Assembly: GCF_005771425.1 (NCBI RefSeq)
Contig: NZ_VBTZ01000004.1
Coordinates: 62,001-126,000, forward strand
Direction: 5' to 3'
Origin: Methylocystis sp. B8
GTDB lineage: Bacteria > Pseudomonadota > Alphaproteobacteria > Rhizobiales > Beijerinckiaceae
Length of the DNA: 64,000 nt
Shown here: piece after piece, positions 27,716 through 36,754 of the stretch
How the letters are laid out: every line of letters starts with the position of its first letter
How positions within the stretch are numbered: position 1 is the first letter of the stretch
Made by a program: the position numbers and the translations under genes
Notes under the pieces: model-generated
What the model saw: the letters and a program-made list of their open reading frames with translations, nothing else
Told to the model about the DNA's origin: nothing
Databases searched by the model: none

Positions 27716-30427
27716 ATGGCTTCTCTCAATAGTTTCAAGGCATGCCAGACGCTCGTCGTCGGAGACCGGTCCTATCAATATTTCTCGTTGAAAGCGGCGG
27801 AGGAAGACGGGCTTCGAGGCGTCTCCCGCCTGCCCTATTCGCTCAAGGTCGTCCTCGAAAATTTGCTGCGCAACGAAGACGGCCGTTCGGTCACCAAGGA
27901 GTCGATCGAAACCCTCGCCAAATGGCTTGAGGAAAAGGGCAAGACTGAACGCGAAATCGCCTTTCGGCCTGCGCGCGTGCTGATGCAGGATTTCACCGGC
28001 GTGCCGGCGGTCGTCGACCTCGCGGCGATGCGCGACGCGGTCGTCGCGCTCGGCGGGACCGCGCAGAAGATCAATCCCCTCGTGCCGGTCGATCTCGTCA
28101 TCGATCATTCGGTGATCGTCGACAGCTTCGGAACGCCGCAGGCTTTCGCCCGTAACGTCGAGCTCGAATATGAGCGCAATGGCGAGCGCTACCGCTTTCT
28201 AAAATGGGGCCAGTCGGCTTTCGACAATTTCCGCGTCGTGCCGCCCGGCACCGGCATCTGCCATCAGGTCAATCTTGAATATCTCGGGCAGACCGTTTGG
28301 ACGCGCACCGAGCGGATCGACGGCAAGACGGTCGAACTCGCTTATCCCGACACGCTGGTCGGCACCGATTCGCACACCACCATGATCAACGGCCTTGCCG
28401 TTCTCGGCTGGGGCGTCGGCGGCATCGAAGCGGAAGCCGCCATGCTCGGCCAACCGCTGTCAATGCTCGCGCCGGAAGTGATCGGCTTTAAGCTGACCGG
28501 CGCGCCCAAGGAAGGGGTGACGGCGACGGACCTCGTTCTGACCGTCACGCAGATGCTGCGCAAAAAAGGCGTGGTTGGAAAATTCGTGGAGTTCTTCGGC
28601 GACGGCCTCGATCATATGAGCCTCGCCGATCGCGCGACGATCGCCAATATGGCGCCTGAATATGGCGCGACCTGCGGCTTCTTTCCGATCGATCAGGAGA
28701 CGCTTGCTTACTTGCGCATGTCGGGTCGGGCTGACGATCGGATCGCATTGATCGAAGCCTATGCGCGCGCGCAAGGAATGATGCGCGAAGCCGGCGCGGA
28801 GGATCCGGTATTCACCGATACGCTGACCCTGGACCTTGCGGAAGTGACTCCCTCGCTCGCCGGTCCGAAACGTCCTGAGAGCCGCGCATCGCTCGCTGAA
28901 GTCGGGTCGGCGTTCGTCAGCGCCCTTGCAACTGAATATAAAAAGGAGGATGGGCTCGGGCAGCGCTACGGCGTCGAAGATGAAAGCTTCGACCTCGGCC
29001 ATGGCGACGTGGTCATCGCCGCCATCACCTCCTGCACCAACACTTCCAACCCGAGCGTGCTCATCGGCGCCGGACTGCTGGCGCGCAACGCGATCGCGCG
29101 CGGATTAAAGACGAAGCCTTGGGTGAAGACGTCGCTCGCGCCGGGCAGTCAGGTCGTGGCGCAATATCTCGCCAAGTCAGGACTGCAGAAATATCTCGAC
29201 GATCTCGGCTTCAATCTCGTCGGCTTCGGCTGCACGACCTGTATCGGCAATTCAGGACCGCTGCCGCCGGCGATCTCAAAAACCATCAATGCGCATGACC
29301 TCGTCGCGGCGTCGGTGCTATCGGGCAATCGCAATTTTGAAGGTCGCGTCAATCCTGACGTCCAGGCGAATTACCTCGCCTCGCCGCCGCTCGTCGTCGC
29401 TTATGCGCTCGCCGGAACCATCGCCATCGATTTGACGAAAGAGCCGCTCGGACATGACAGCGCCGGCGCGCCCGTCTATCTGAGCGACATCTGGCCGGCG
29501 AATACGGAGATCGCGACCTTTGTCCGCGATCAGGTGACGCGCAATCTGTTTCGCGAAACTTACGCGAATGTCTTTTCGGGCGATGAGCATTGGCGCGGGG
29601 TCGAAGCGCCAAGCAGCGAGACTTATGGGTGGGACGATCAGTCCACCTATGTGCGCAACCCGCCTTATTTCGTTGGCTTGAAGCGCGAACCCAAGCCCAT
29701 CGAAGACATTGTCGGCGCGCGTATCCTCGCGCTCTTTGGCGATAAGATCACCACCGATCACATCTCGCCCGCAGGTTCGATAAAGGCGGCTTCTCCCGCC
29801 GGCAAATGGCTCATCGAGCATGGCGTCGCGCCCGCCGACTTCAATCAGTACGGCACGCGCCGCGGCAATCACGAAGTGATGATGCGGGGCACGTTCGCCA
29901 ACATCCGCATCAAGAACCACATCATGCGCGACGAGAATGGCCTCACGCCGGAAGGCGGATTGACCCGCCATTATCCGGGCGGCGAGATCATGTCGATCTA
30001 TGACGCCGCCATGCGTTACGGAGCCGAGGGCGCGCCGCTCGTCGTTTTCGCCGGCGCCGAATATGGCAATGGCTCGTCTCGCGACTGGGCGGCGAAGGGC
30101 GCCATGCTGCTTGGCGTTCGCGCCGTGATCGCGAAGAGTTTCGAGCGCATCCACCGCTCCAATCTTGTAGGCATGGGCGTGTTGCCGCTCACCTTTGCCG
30201 AAGGGACAGGCTGGGACACGCTCGCCTTAAAGGGCGATGAGACCGTCACGATTCATGGCTTGCGCGAGGGACTTACGCCACGCAAGACATTGGTCGCTTC
30301 GATCTCCTTCCCGGATGGGTCCACCAAAACCGCGCCGCTACTCGCGCGCATCGATACGCTCGACGAATTAGAATACTTCAAGAACGGCGGCATTCTTCCA
30401 TACGTGTTGCGACAACTCGCCCCTTAA
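27716..30427 (+). CDS. acnA: Aconitate hydratase A
   Basis: Aconitase converts citrate to isocitrate in the TCA cycle. The 903-residue protein is a full AcnA/IRP-type enzyme: GTDSHTTMINGLAVLGWGVGG at about 220, the [4Fe-4S] cysteines in ITSCTNTSNPS and GFGCTTCIGNSGPL, and the C-terminal swivel domain with EYGNGSSRDWAAKG. The ATG at 27716 has AAGGA eight bases upstream. It stands as a single gene between the exporter and the small cysteine-rich proteins. Confidence 0.97.
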   Translation: MASLNSFKACQTLVVGDRSYQYFSLKAAEEDGLRGVSRLPYSLKVVLENLLRNEDGRSVTKESIETLAKWLEEKGKTEREIAFRPARVLMQDFTGVPAVVDLAAMRDAVVALGGTAQKINPLVPVDLVIDHSVIVDSFGTPQAFARNVELEYERNGERYRFLKWGQSAFDNFRVVPPGTGICHQVNLEYLGQTVWTRTERIDGKTVELAYPDTLVGTDSHTTMINGLAVLGWGVGGIEAEAAMLGQPLSMLAPEVIGFKLTGAPKEGVTATDLVLTVTQMLRKKGVVGKFVEFFGDGLDHMSLADRATIANMAPEYGATCGFFPIDQETLAYLRMSGRADDRIALIEAYARAQGMMREAGAEDPVFTDTLTLDLAEVTPSLAGPKRPESRASLAEVGSAFVSALATEYKKEDGLGQRYGVEDESFDLGHGDVVIAAITSCTNTSNPSVLIGAGLLARNAIARGLKTKPWVKTSLAPGSQVVAQYLAKSGLQKYLDDLGFNLVGFGCTTCIGNSGPLPPAISKTINAHDLVAASVLSGNRNFEGRVNPDVQANYLASPPLVVAYALAGTIAIDLTKEPLGHDSAGAPVYLSDIWPANTEIATFVRDQVTRNLFRETYANVFSGDEHWRGVEAPSSETYGWDDQSTYVRNPPYFVGLKREPKPIEDIVGARILALFGDKITTDHISPAGSIKAASPAGKWLIEHGVAPADFNQYGTRRGNHEVMMRGTFANIRIKNHIMRDENGLTPEGGLTRHYPGGEIMSIYDAAMRYGAEGAPLVVFAGAEYGNGSSRDWAAKGAMLLGVRAVIAKSFERIHRSNLVGMGVLPLTFAEGTGWDTLALKGDETVTIHGLREGLTPRKTLVASISFPDGSTKTAPLLARIDTLDELEYFKNGGILPYVLRQLAP

Positions 30428-30575
30428 AACTCGCAAAAAACGATTGACTCGCTTAAGGTCATCCGACAGCGTTGACGCGCTTTGCGTTGAATTCGGGCCG
30501 TTGCGGTTGGAATGCGTTCAACGCAACGCTCTAAAAAAAGAAAAAGTCACGACGCGAAGAAGAGGAAATCAACAT

Positions 30576-30857
30576 ATGACCAAATACGCCTTGGCGGCGG
30601 CCGCCGCCTTGTTTCTGACGATGACTGCGCCGTCGTTCGCTTTCGACGCCGCCGTCGGTCAGCGCGCGCCGAGCCAGGCGACCCGCATCAGCTGCGATAC
30701 GCATGGCGAAGACGACCAGGCGGTTTGCGCCAGCAAGTGCGAGGACGCCTACCTTAAGGACCAGCAGGGCTGGACGGCGGACATGAGCAAGATCAAGTCG
30801 GCTAAAAAGGCTTGCGACGATAAGTGCGGCTGCCCGCAGAACTCGAAGAACCTCTAA
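30576..30857 (+). CDS. Small secreted twin-CX3C protein, paralogue 1
   Basis: A 93-residue protein with a signal peptide (ALAAAAALFLTMTAPSFAF, cleavage near residue 22). The mature part has six cysteines: Cys40, CX3C at 51-55, CX3C at 80-84 and Cys86, ending GCPQNSKNL. The two CX3C pairs are separated by 24 residues, identical to the paralogue at 31145-31384. The pattern resembles helical hairpins held by two disulfides. I know no characterised family. GAGGAAA precedes the ATG at 30576. A strong terminator follows. Its own promoter should lie in 30428-30575, which has an inverted GCGTTGAA/TTCAACGC pair. A metal or redox role is only a guess from cysteine content and the nearby metal efflux operon. 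Confidence 0.8.
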   Translation: MTKYALAAAAALFLTMTAPSFAFDAAVGQRAPSQATRISCDTHGEDDQAVCASKCEDAYLKDQQGWTADMSKIKSAKKACDDKCGCPQNSKNL

Positions 30858-30882
30858 AAGTCTCTTCAGTTTGAGCCCAAGC

Positions 30883-30912
30883 GGGCGCGCGAACATTCGC
30901 GCGCCCTTTTTT
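30883..30912 (+). terminator. Rho-independent terminator of the first twin-CX3C gene
   Basis: A perfect 11-base inverted repeat, GGGCGCGCGAA (30883-30893) and TTCGCGCGCCC (30896-30906), is followed by six T residues. It lies 26 bases after the stop codon and would end the transcript before the second paralogue, which must then have its own promoter. Confidence 0.88.
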
Positions 30913-31012
30913 GTGATGCGCCAATCAAGTCGTTAGAATCATAATGTTATTTCGTTACCCAGCGTCCACTGTAACATGCGGCGGCGCGAACCGTCGTGGA
31001 AGTGACGCGCAA

Positions 31013-31041
31013 TTGACATGAACGGCCACATACGACATCGT
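31013..31041 (+). promoter_or_regulatory. Possible sigma-70 type promoter for the second twin-CX3C gene
   Basis: TTGACA at 31013-31018 is a consensus -35 box; 17 bases on, CATCGT (31036-31041) is a weak -10. A promoter is needed here because a strong terminator ends the upstream transcript. The call rests mainly on the -35 box and position. Confidence 0.3.
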
Positions 31042-31144
31042 CCCGCCGCTTATTGCGTGAGGTGAGGCCGTTGCTGTTCAGGCGGGAGGGGTCAAGCGCA
31101 AGCGCAGGCTGGACGCCCAAAGGGCAAGTGAAGGAACCGACCAA

Positions 31145-31384
31145 ATGAACAAATACGCCATTGTGACGGCGGCGGCTCTCGTCGTCGGCATGATCAGCCC
31201 GGCTTTCGCGGATTGCGACGTCCGCAACGCGGACGAGGACAAGCAGGCCAAATGCGCGCAGAAGTGCGACGATGAGTTCATCTCGCGCAAGATGAATTAT
31301 GGCGCCAATCAAGCTGAGGTCGCCGCCAATAAGAAGGCTTGCGACGAGAAGTGCGGCTGCCCGCAGAACTCCAAGGGTCTCTGA
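31145..31384 (+). CDS. Small secreted twin-CX3C protein, paralogue 2
   Basis: A 79-residue protein with a signal peptide (AIVTAAALVVGMISPAFA, cleavage after residue 22). The mature part, about 57 residues, has Cys24, CX3C at 37-41, CX3C at 66-70 and Cys72, and ends KKACDEKCGCPQNSKGL. This C-terminal block is almost identical to paralogue 1, whereas the middle segment differs. The 24-residue spacing between the CX3C pairs is conserved. The ATG at 31145 has GAAGGAA nearby. It has its own terminator and faces a convergent secreted-protein gene. Function unknown; periplasmic location follows from the signal peptide. Confidence 0.8.
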   Translation: MNKYAIVTAAALVVGMISPAFADCDVRNADEDKQAKCAQKCDDEFISRKMNYGANQAEVAANKKACDEKCGCPQNSKGL

Positions 31385-31421
31385 GCCGAAGTTTTCGGAC
31401 TGGAAAACGATATAAACCATT

Positions 31422-31454
31422 GGGCGCGCATTCATTGCGCGCCCACAATTTTTT
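31422..31454 (+). terminator. Rho-independent terminator of the second twin-CX3C gene
   Basis: GGGCGCGCA (31422-31430) and TGCGCGCCC (31436-31444) form a nine-base stem with loop TTCAT, followed after four bases by six T residues. It may also serve the convergent gene whose stop is at 31466. Confidence 0.8.
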
Positions 31455-31465
31455 AAGGACGCGTC

Positions 31466-31945
31466 TTACTGCGAGTAGACGTTGCCGTCCGGACCCTTCC
31501 ACCCTTTAGGGTCCGCGTAGAAGCGATATTCCTCGTCAAAGCTCACCGTCGCGCCCGGCGGCACATATTGCTTCCCCTTGGGATCGACGCTGCGCGGCGC
31601 CGTCACATAATGTTTTCCGGCCGAGCAGCCTTCCGAATACTCTCCCGCGTCATTGGGCTTGCATTCGAGATTGGCGCCTTCGGGAAATTCGACCCGCGCA
31701 TTGAAGAAAATCTCAAAGCCCTTTTCGCCCGTCGCATGCATTTCGAGAGCCTCGCTCATCGTCTGCTTGAATTCGATGATCTTGCCCGGCTTGTCGAATC
31801 GCTCCTTAAGCAGGTTTTCGAAGATCTGCCGCGCATGCGCCTCGGTCGGATCGCAGTTGCCGAACATGCAGAAAGCGTTGGCGGAATTTACGGATAGCGA
31901 CGTTAGCGCCACCGCGACAATGAGCGTGATTAAAGCGCCTCGCAT
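31466..31945 (-). CDS. Secreted hypothetical protein
   Basis: A 159-residue protein with a signal peptide (ALITLIVAVALTSLSVNSANA, cleavage near residue 24) directly followed by FCMFGNCDP. The mature domain has two further cysteines (LECKPND and EGCSAGK) and many aromatic residues towards the C-terminus (FDEEYRFYADPKGWKGP). I do not recognise a family. It converges on the twin-CX3C gene and lies 98 bases downstream of the efflux operon on the same strand; the intervening gap shows no terminator I can call, so read-through from that operon is possible. Confidence 0.7.
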   Translation of the reverse strand: MRGALITLIVAVALTSLSVNSANAFCMFGNCDPTEAHARQIFENLLKERFDKPGKIIEFKQTMSEALEMHATGEKGFEIFFNARVEFPEGANLECKPNDAGEYSEGCSAGKHYVTAPRSVDPKGKQYVPPGATVSFDEEYRFYADPKGWKGPDGNVYSQ

Positions 31946-32043
31946 GATTTTCCTTCCCCTTCGTTTTATTGTTCGTCGCGTGAATGCGCCGCGTCGTTCT
32001 TAAGCTTATAGCATCTTATCGCGTCGCCGCTGCGCGTCTTCAC

Positions 32044-33450
32044 TTAACGGTTGGGCGTCGTCGGATCGCCCCAGAGATCCTTCACCTGATCGAAGTGAAT
32101 TGCAGGATCGTAGCCATCGGGCGTCAGGCCGAGCCATGCCGAAGAGAGGCGCCCCAAGGAGGAGAGCACGGCGTAGGACGCGACGACGCGGTCGCGTTGC
32201 GCCGCGACAAGGGCAATGCGCGCATAGAGCAATTCCTGCTGCGCGTTCAAGATTTCCAGCGTCGTGCGCTGACCGGCCTTGGCTTCTTCTCTAACGCCAT
32301 AGAGCGCGCGCTCGGCGGCGGCAATCTGCGTTTGCGCCGCGGCGATTTGCGTCTTGGCGGCCTGCAGCGCGCCCCAATAGGCGCGCACCAGCGAGACTAC
32401 TTCAGCGCGCGCAACGTCGACGTCGAAGCGGCGCTGGCCGGCGGTCTCCTTGGCCTGCCGCACGCGAGAGGACGTCAGGCCGCCCTCGTAAATCGGCACG
32501 TTGAGATGTCCGAGGATTTTGGCGCCCACGTTACGATTGCCGATACCGCTGAGGTCTGTCTGCGAAAAGACATCGCCGACAATCGAAAATTTCGGCATGA
32601 ATTCCGATTCGAGCGCCTTAATGTCGAGCTCGGCGACATCGGCGTCGTGAAGAGCTGCGAGTATGAAGGGATGTTCGGTCTGCGCGATGTGCTCGGCTTC
32701 TTCGCGAGACTTCGGCAGCAATCGGTCGATCGGCGCGCCCGGCGCAAGCTTCGTCGGTTCGACTCCGACGGTCTTGCGATAGACGCCTATGCTGGCGTCC
32801 AGCGTCGCGCGCGCCGCGCTTGCCAGGGATTTTCCCGCCGCGAGCCGCGCTTCGGCCTGGGCGACGTCGGTCGGCGTGATCTGCCCATATTCATAGCGTT
32901 CGCGCGTCTGGCGCAATTGTTCCTTCAGGACCGCGACATTGCTTTCCTGAAGTTTGAGCGCCGCCGTGTCGCGCAAAACGTTCATATAGGCGGTGACGGC
33001 GTCGAATAAAACGCGCTGCTCGGTCAACCGCAGACGCTCGCGCCCGGCGAAGACGCCAGATTCCGCCGCGCGCGTTTCGTTTTGCGCCTTGAAGCCGTCG
33101 AATATCGGTTGTTCGACGGTCAAATGCGCGGACCGGGGAACGCTGGCGCCGTTCTGAATGTTCTTCGTGATCGAAGTATTGGTTGGATCGTTTACGTCGA
33201 CGTCGCGCTGCTTCGTGACCAGGCGATTGCGTTGCACGCCGAGATAGGCGTCGCCCGTAACGCGTGGCCTCATGCCCGCCTGCGCCTGCGGCACTCTTTC
33301 GTCGATCGCGCGCAACTCCGCTCTGCTGGCGTTGAGCTGCGGATTGGCGTTATAGGCGCGGCACATCGCGCCCGTCAGGGTTTCGGCCTGCGCCGCGCCG
33401 CCGGTCGCCAAGAGGCAGATCACGATCGAGGCGACGCCGCGCATGCTCAC
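32044..33450 (-). CDS. TolC-family outer membrane efflux protein
   Basis: The 468-residue protein has a signal peptide ending AAQAE and two TolC-type repeats of long alpha-hairpins and beta strands (QAQAGMRPRVTGDAYLG and LTVEQPIFDGFKAQNE; later GHLNVPIYEGGLTSSR and RTTLEILNAQQELLYARI). It is closer to TolC of type I secretion than to short CzcC proteins. As the last gene of the operon with an RND pump and adaptor, it should provide the outer membrane channel. GTG at 33450 is three bases past the pump stop; an ATG two codons later is equally possible. Confidence 0.88.
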   Translation of the reverse strand: MSMRGVASIVICLLATGGAAQAETLTGAMCRAYNANPQLNASRAELRAIDERVPQAQAGMRPRVTGDAYLGVQRNRLVTKQRDVDVNDPTNTSITKNIQNGASVPRSAHLTVEQPIFDGFKAQNETRAAESGVFAGRERLRLTEQRVLFDAVTAYMNVLRDTAALKLQESNVAVLKEQLRQTRERYEYGQITPTDVAQAEARLAAGKSLASAARATLDASIGVYRKTVGVEPTKLAPGAPIDRLLPKSREEAEHIAQTEHPFILAALHDADVAELDIKALESEFMPKFSIVGDVFSQTDLSGIGNRNVGAKILGHLNVPIYEGGLTSSRVRQAKETAGQRRFDVDVARAEVVSLVRAYWGALQAAKTQIAAAQTQIAAAERALYGVREEAKAGQRTTLEILNAQQELLYARIALVAAQRDRVVASYAVLSSLGRLSSAWLGLTPDGYDPAIHFDQVKDLWGDPTTPNR

Positions 33451-33453
33451 CGG

Positions 33454-36400
33454 TCAGCCCCCGCTGGATTGCGAGGAAGTCGACTCCGGCGAACGACAAA
33501 AGAACGCGTATAGGGCCGGCAACACAACCAGCGTGAGGAGCGTCGCGCTGATCAGGCCGCCGATAACAACTGTCGCAATGGGTTTTTGCACTTCGGCGCC
33601 CGTGCCGGTCGCGAGCGCCATTGGCAGAAAGCCGAGCGACGCGACCAGCGCCGTCATGGCGACGGGACGCAGTCGCGTCATTGCGCCTTTGAAGATCGCT
33701 GGGCGCTCGGGCATGCCGCCGGCGATCAATTGCGAAATATAGGTGCGCATGACAAGGCCATTCAGCACCGCGACGCCTGATAGCGCAATGAAGCCCACGG
33801 CCGCCGAGACGGACATCGGCATGCCGCGCAGGAATAATGCGGCGACGCCGCCGGAAAGCGCCAGCGGCACCGCGGTGAACACCAGCAGCGCGTCGCGCAC
33901 TGAGCCGAGGGCCGAATAGAGCAATATGAAAATCAGGAAAAAACAGATCGGCACGACGATCATCAAGCGTGCGCGCGCAGCGGCGAGATTTTCGAACTGG
34001 CCGCCCCAGGCGATCCAATAACCAGGCGGCAGAGTCACCTTCGATTCGATTTTCGCTCGCGCCTCGTCGACGACTGAGGCGATGTCGCGTCCGCGCACAT
34101 TGGCGGTGACCACAACCCGGCGATGGCCGTTCTCGCGCGAAATCTGGTTCTGTCCGTCGACGATCGAAAATTTCGCCACTTGCTTGAGCAGCACGACAGG
34201 CGCGGCGCCGGCCGCCGAAGGAAGCGCGACGGGAATGGATTCTAGCGCCTGCGCGTCTTCGCGCAAATTATCCTGCAGACGAACAACAATGGGAAAGCGG
34301 CGGTCGCCTTCGAACACTACGCCTGCTCTCTGTCCGCCAATCGCTGCGCCGATCACGTCCTGCACCGCAGCGACGCTGAGGCCGAGGCGCGCGATCGCGG
34401 CCTTGTCGACTGCGACGTCGAGGATCGGCAATCCGACCACCTGTTCGACTTTCACGTCGGTCGCGCCCTTGACTGTATTGAGAATGCCGGCGATCTGATT
34501 GGCGGCTTTCAGCATGACGTCGAAATTATCGCCGAACACTTTCACGGCGATGTCGCCGCGCACGCCGGCGAGCAATTCATTGAAGCGCAGTTGAATGGGC
34601 TGCGTGAACTCATAAGCATTGCCTGGCAGTTGCGCGAGCCGCTTCTGCATCTTCTCAATAAGCGCCGTTTTATCGAGGCTGGGGTCAGGCCACTTCTCAT
34701 GCGGCTTCAGCATAATGAAAGTGTCGGTCAGGTTCGGCGGCATCGGATCGGTTGCGATCTCCGCCGTGCCGGTCTTCGAGAAGACATAGTCGACCTCAGG
34801 GAAACTGCGCAACGCGCGTTCAATCTCGAACTGCATCGTCTGCGCCTGAGTGAGCGACGCGCTCGGGATTCGATTCGCCTGCATGGCGAGATTCTTTTCG
34901 TCGAGCGTTGGAACGAACTCTTCACCCAGCGTCAGATAGAGAAGCGCCGCGAGAACGAAGGCGCCGGCGCCGATAGCGATGGGCTTGAAAGGCGCCGCCA
35001 TTGCCCATTGCAAGATCGGCTCATAGGCGCGTTTGAGCGCGCTGACGACGAAATTTTCAGATTCGCGCACGCGTCCTGAAAGCGCAATGGCGATCATCGC
35101 CGGAAAGAACGTCAGCGACAGAATGAATTCGGAAGCGAGCGCCATGATGACGGTCATCGCCATCGGATGGAACATCTTTCCTTCGACGCCCGAAAAGGTC
35201 AGGATCGGCACATAAACGAGAATGATGATCGCCTGTCCGTAGACGGTTGGACGCCGCATCTCGACCGCCGAGTCGATGACCGTCGTCAGCCGTTCCTCGA
35301 GCGTGAGGGCGCGGCCTAAGGCGTTCTGGCGCTGCGTCAGACGACGCAAGCAGTTCTCGGTGACGATAATCGCGCCGTCCGCGATCAATCCGAAATCGAG
35401 CGCGCCAAGGCTCATCAGATTGGCGCTGATCTTTCCGGCGTACATGCCAACGCCAAGCAGCAGCATCGTCAGCGGAATGACCATCGCCGTCACGAGCGCC
35501 GCTCGGAAATTGTCGAGCATCACGAAGAGCACGAGGATGACGAGCGCCGCGCCCTCGACGAGATTCAAAGCGACCGTCTTGATCGTGGCGTTGACGAGAA
35601 GCGTGCGGTTCAGAATCGTGCGCACTTCAATGCCGGGCGGCAGCAATCGCCGAATCTCGTTCATTTTGGCGTCGACCGCGCTCGACACTTCGCGGCTGTT
35701 GGCGCCGATCAGCATCAGCGCAGTGCCGATCACGACCTCTTCGCCATTCATGCTGGCGCTGCCCATGCGCAATTCGCGTCCGACGCCCACCTGTGCGATG
35801 TCCTCGACTCGGACTGGCGTGCCGCCGCGCGTCGAGACGACGACTTTAGCGATGTCATCCATCGACTCGAGGCGACCAGGGCTGCGCACGACGAGACCCT
35901 CGCCATTGCGTTCGACATAGCCGGCGCCGCGGCTGATGTTGTTGCGCTCGATAATGCCGGCGAGATCGGCGAAAGAGAGTCCGAGAGCGAAGATTTTCGC
36001 GGGGTCGGGCTGAACGTGATATTCCTTGATATAGCCGCCAAGCGAGTCGACGCCGGCGACTCCCGGAACAGTGCGCAGTTGCGGCCTGATGATCCAATCC
36101 TGCACGGTTCGCAGATAGGCAGTCCTTTCAAGCAGGGTCCGCAGCCTTTGCCCTTCCGGCGTCAGATAATCGCCATTGCGCTGCCAGCCCGGCTCCCCGT
36201 CGCGCGCCGGCTTCTCGTTGGCGTGCGGCGCATAGTCAACCGACCACATGTAAATTTCAGAAAGGCCAGTCGCGACCGGACCCATACGCGACTCGACGCC
36301 GGGAGGGAAATTCTCCTTGGCAACTGCGAGGCGTTCGCCGACCTGTTGGCGCGCGAAATAGATGTCCACGCCGTCGGCGAACACCGCAGTGACCTGACCG

Positions 36401-36669
36401 AAGCCGTTGCGCGAAAGCGAGCGGGTGTATTCGAGCCCGGGTATCCCCGCGATCGCGTTCTCGATCGGATAGGTGACTTGCTTTTCGATCTCAAAGGCGG
36501 AAAGCGCCGGCGCAAAGGCGTTGATCTGCACCTGATTGTTGGTGATGTCCGGCACGGCGTCGATCGGCAATCGCATAAGCGACCATACGCCAAGCGGTGC
36601 GGCGAGCGCCGTCAACAAAACGATAAGCCAACGGCTTCGGACCGAGAAGGCGATGAGATTCTTGAGCAT
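33454..36669 (-). CDS. czcA: Heavy-metal efflux RND permease, CzcA type
   Basis: The 1071-residue inner membrane pump has the RND layout of 12 membrane segments and two large periplasmic loops; it opens FSVRSRWLIVLLTALAAPLG. The fourth segment reads DFGLIADGAIIVTEN, with Asp425, Asp431 and Glu438 in the spacing of the proton-relay residues of CzcA (D402, D408, E415). Monovalent copper/silver pumps of the CusA type have a different motif here, so divalent cations such as Zn, Co, Cd or Ni are the likelier cargo. It lies between the adaptor and the TolC-like gene and is translated from the same transcript. Confidence 0.9.
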   Translation of the reverse strand: MLKNLIAFSVRSRWLIVLLTALAAPLGVWSLMRLPIDAVPDITNNQVQINAFAPALSAFEIEKQVTYPIENAIAGIPGLEYTRSLSRNGFGQVTAVFADGVDIYFARQQVGERLAVAKENFPPGVESRMGPVATGLSEIYMWSVDYAPHANEKPARDGEPGWQRNGDYLTPEGQRLRTLLERTAYLRTVQDWIIRPQLRTVPGVAGVDSLGGYIKEYHVQPDPAKIFALGLSFADLAGIIERNNISRGAGYVERNGEGLVVRSPGRLESMDDIAKVVVSTRGGTPVRVEDIAQVGVGRELRMGSASMNGEEVVIGTALMLIGANSREVSSAVDAKMNEIRRLLPPGIEVRTILNRTLLVNATIKTVALNLVEGAALVILVLFVMLDNFRAALVTAMVIPLTMLLLGVGMYAGKISANLMSLGALDFGLIADGAIIVTENCLRRLTQRQNALGRALTLEERLTTVIDSAVEMRRPTVYGQAIIILVYVPILTFSGVEGKMFHPMAMTVIMALASEFILSLTFFPAMIAIALSGRVRESENFVVSALKRAYEPILQWAMAAPFKPIAIGAGAFVLAALLYLTLGEEFVPTLDEKNLAMQANRIPSASLTQAQTMQFEIERALRSFPEVDYVFSKTGTAEIATDPMPPNLTDTFIMLKPHEKWPDPSLDKTALIEKMQKRLAQLPGNAYEFTQPIQLRFNELLAGVRGDIAVKVFGDNFDVMLKAANQIAGILNTVKGATDVKVEQVVGLPILDVAVDKAAIARLGLSVAAVQDVIGAAIGGQRAGVVFEGDRRFPIVVRLQDNLREDAQALESIPVALPSAAGAAPVVLLKQVAKFSIVDGQNQISRENGHRRVVVTANVRGRDIASVVDEARAKIESKVTLPPGYWIAWGGQFENLAAARARLMIVVPICFFLIFILLYSALGSVRDALLVFTAVPLALSGGVAALFLRGMPMSVSAAVGFIALSGVAVLNGLVMRTYISQLIAGGMPERPAIFKGAMTRLRPVAMTALVASLGFLPMALATGTGAEVQKPIATVVIGGLISATLLTLVVLPALYAFFCRSPESTSSQSSGG

Positions 36670-36754
36670 CAGCCGCCGCCAGCGACAAGACTGTTCCTGG
36701 CGGCCTGTTGAAGCGCCGTCCAGAGAGTCGAGGAAGGATGGCTTTCGATCCGCA

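Noticed and set aside
33454-36669. Assignment of the RND pump as CusA (copper/silver)
   Set aside because: The fourth-segment motif DFGLIADGAIIVTEN carries the CzcA-type Asp/Asp/Glu pattern and not the CusA-type motif.
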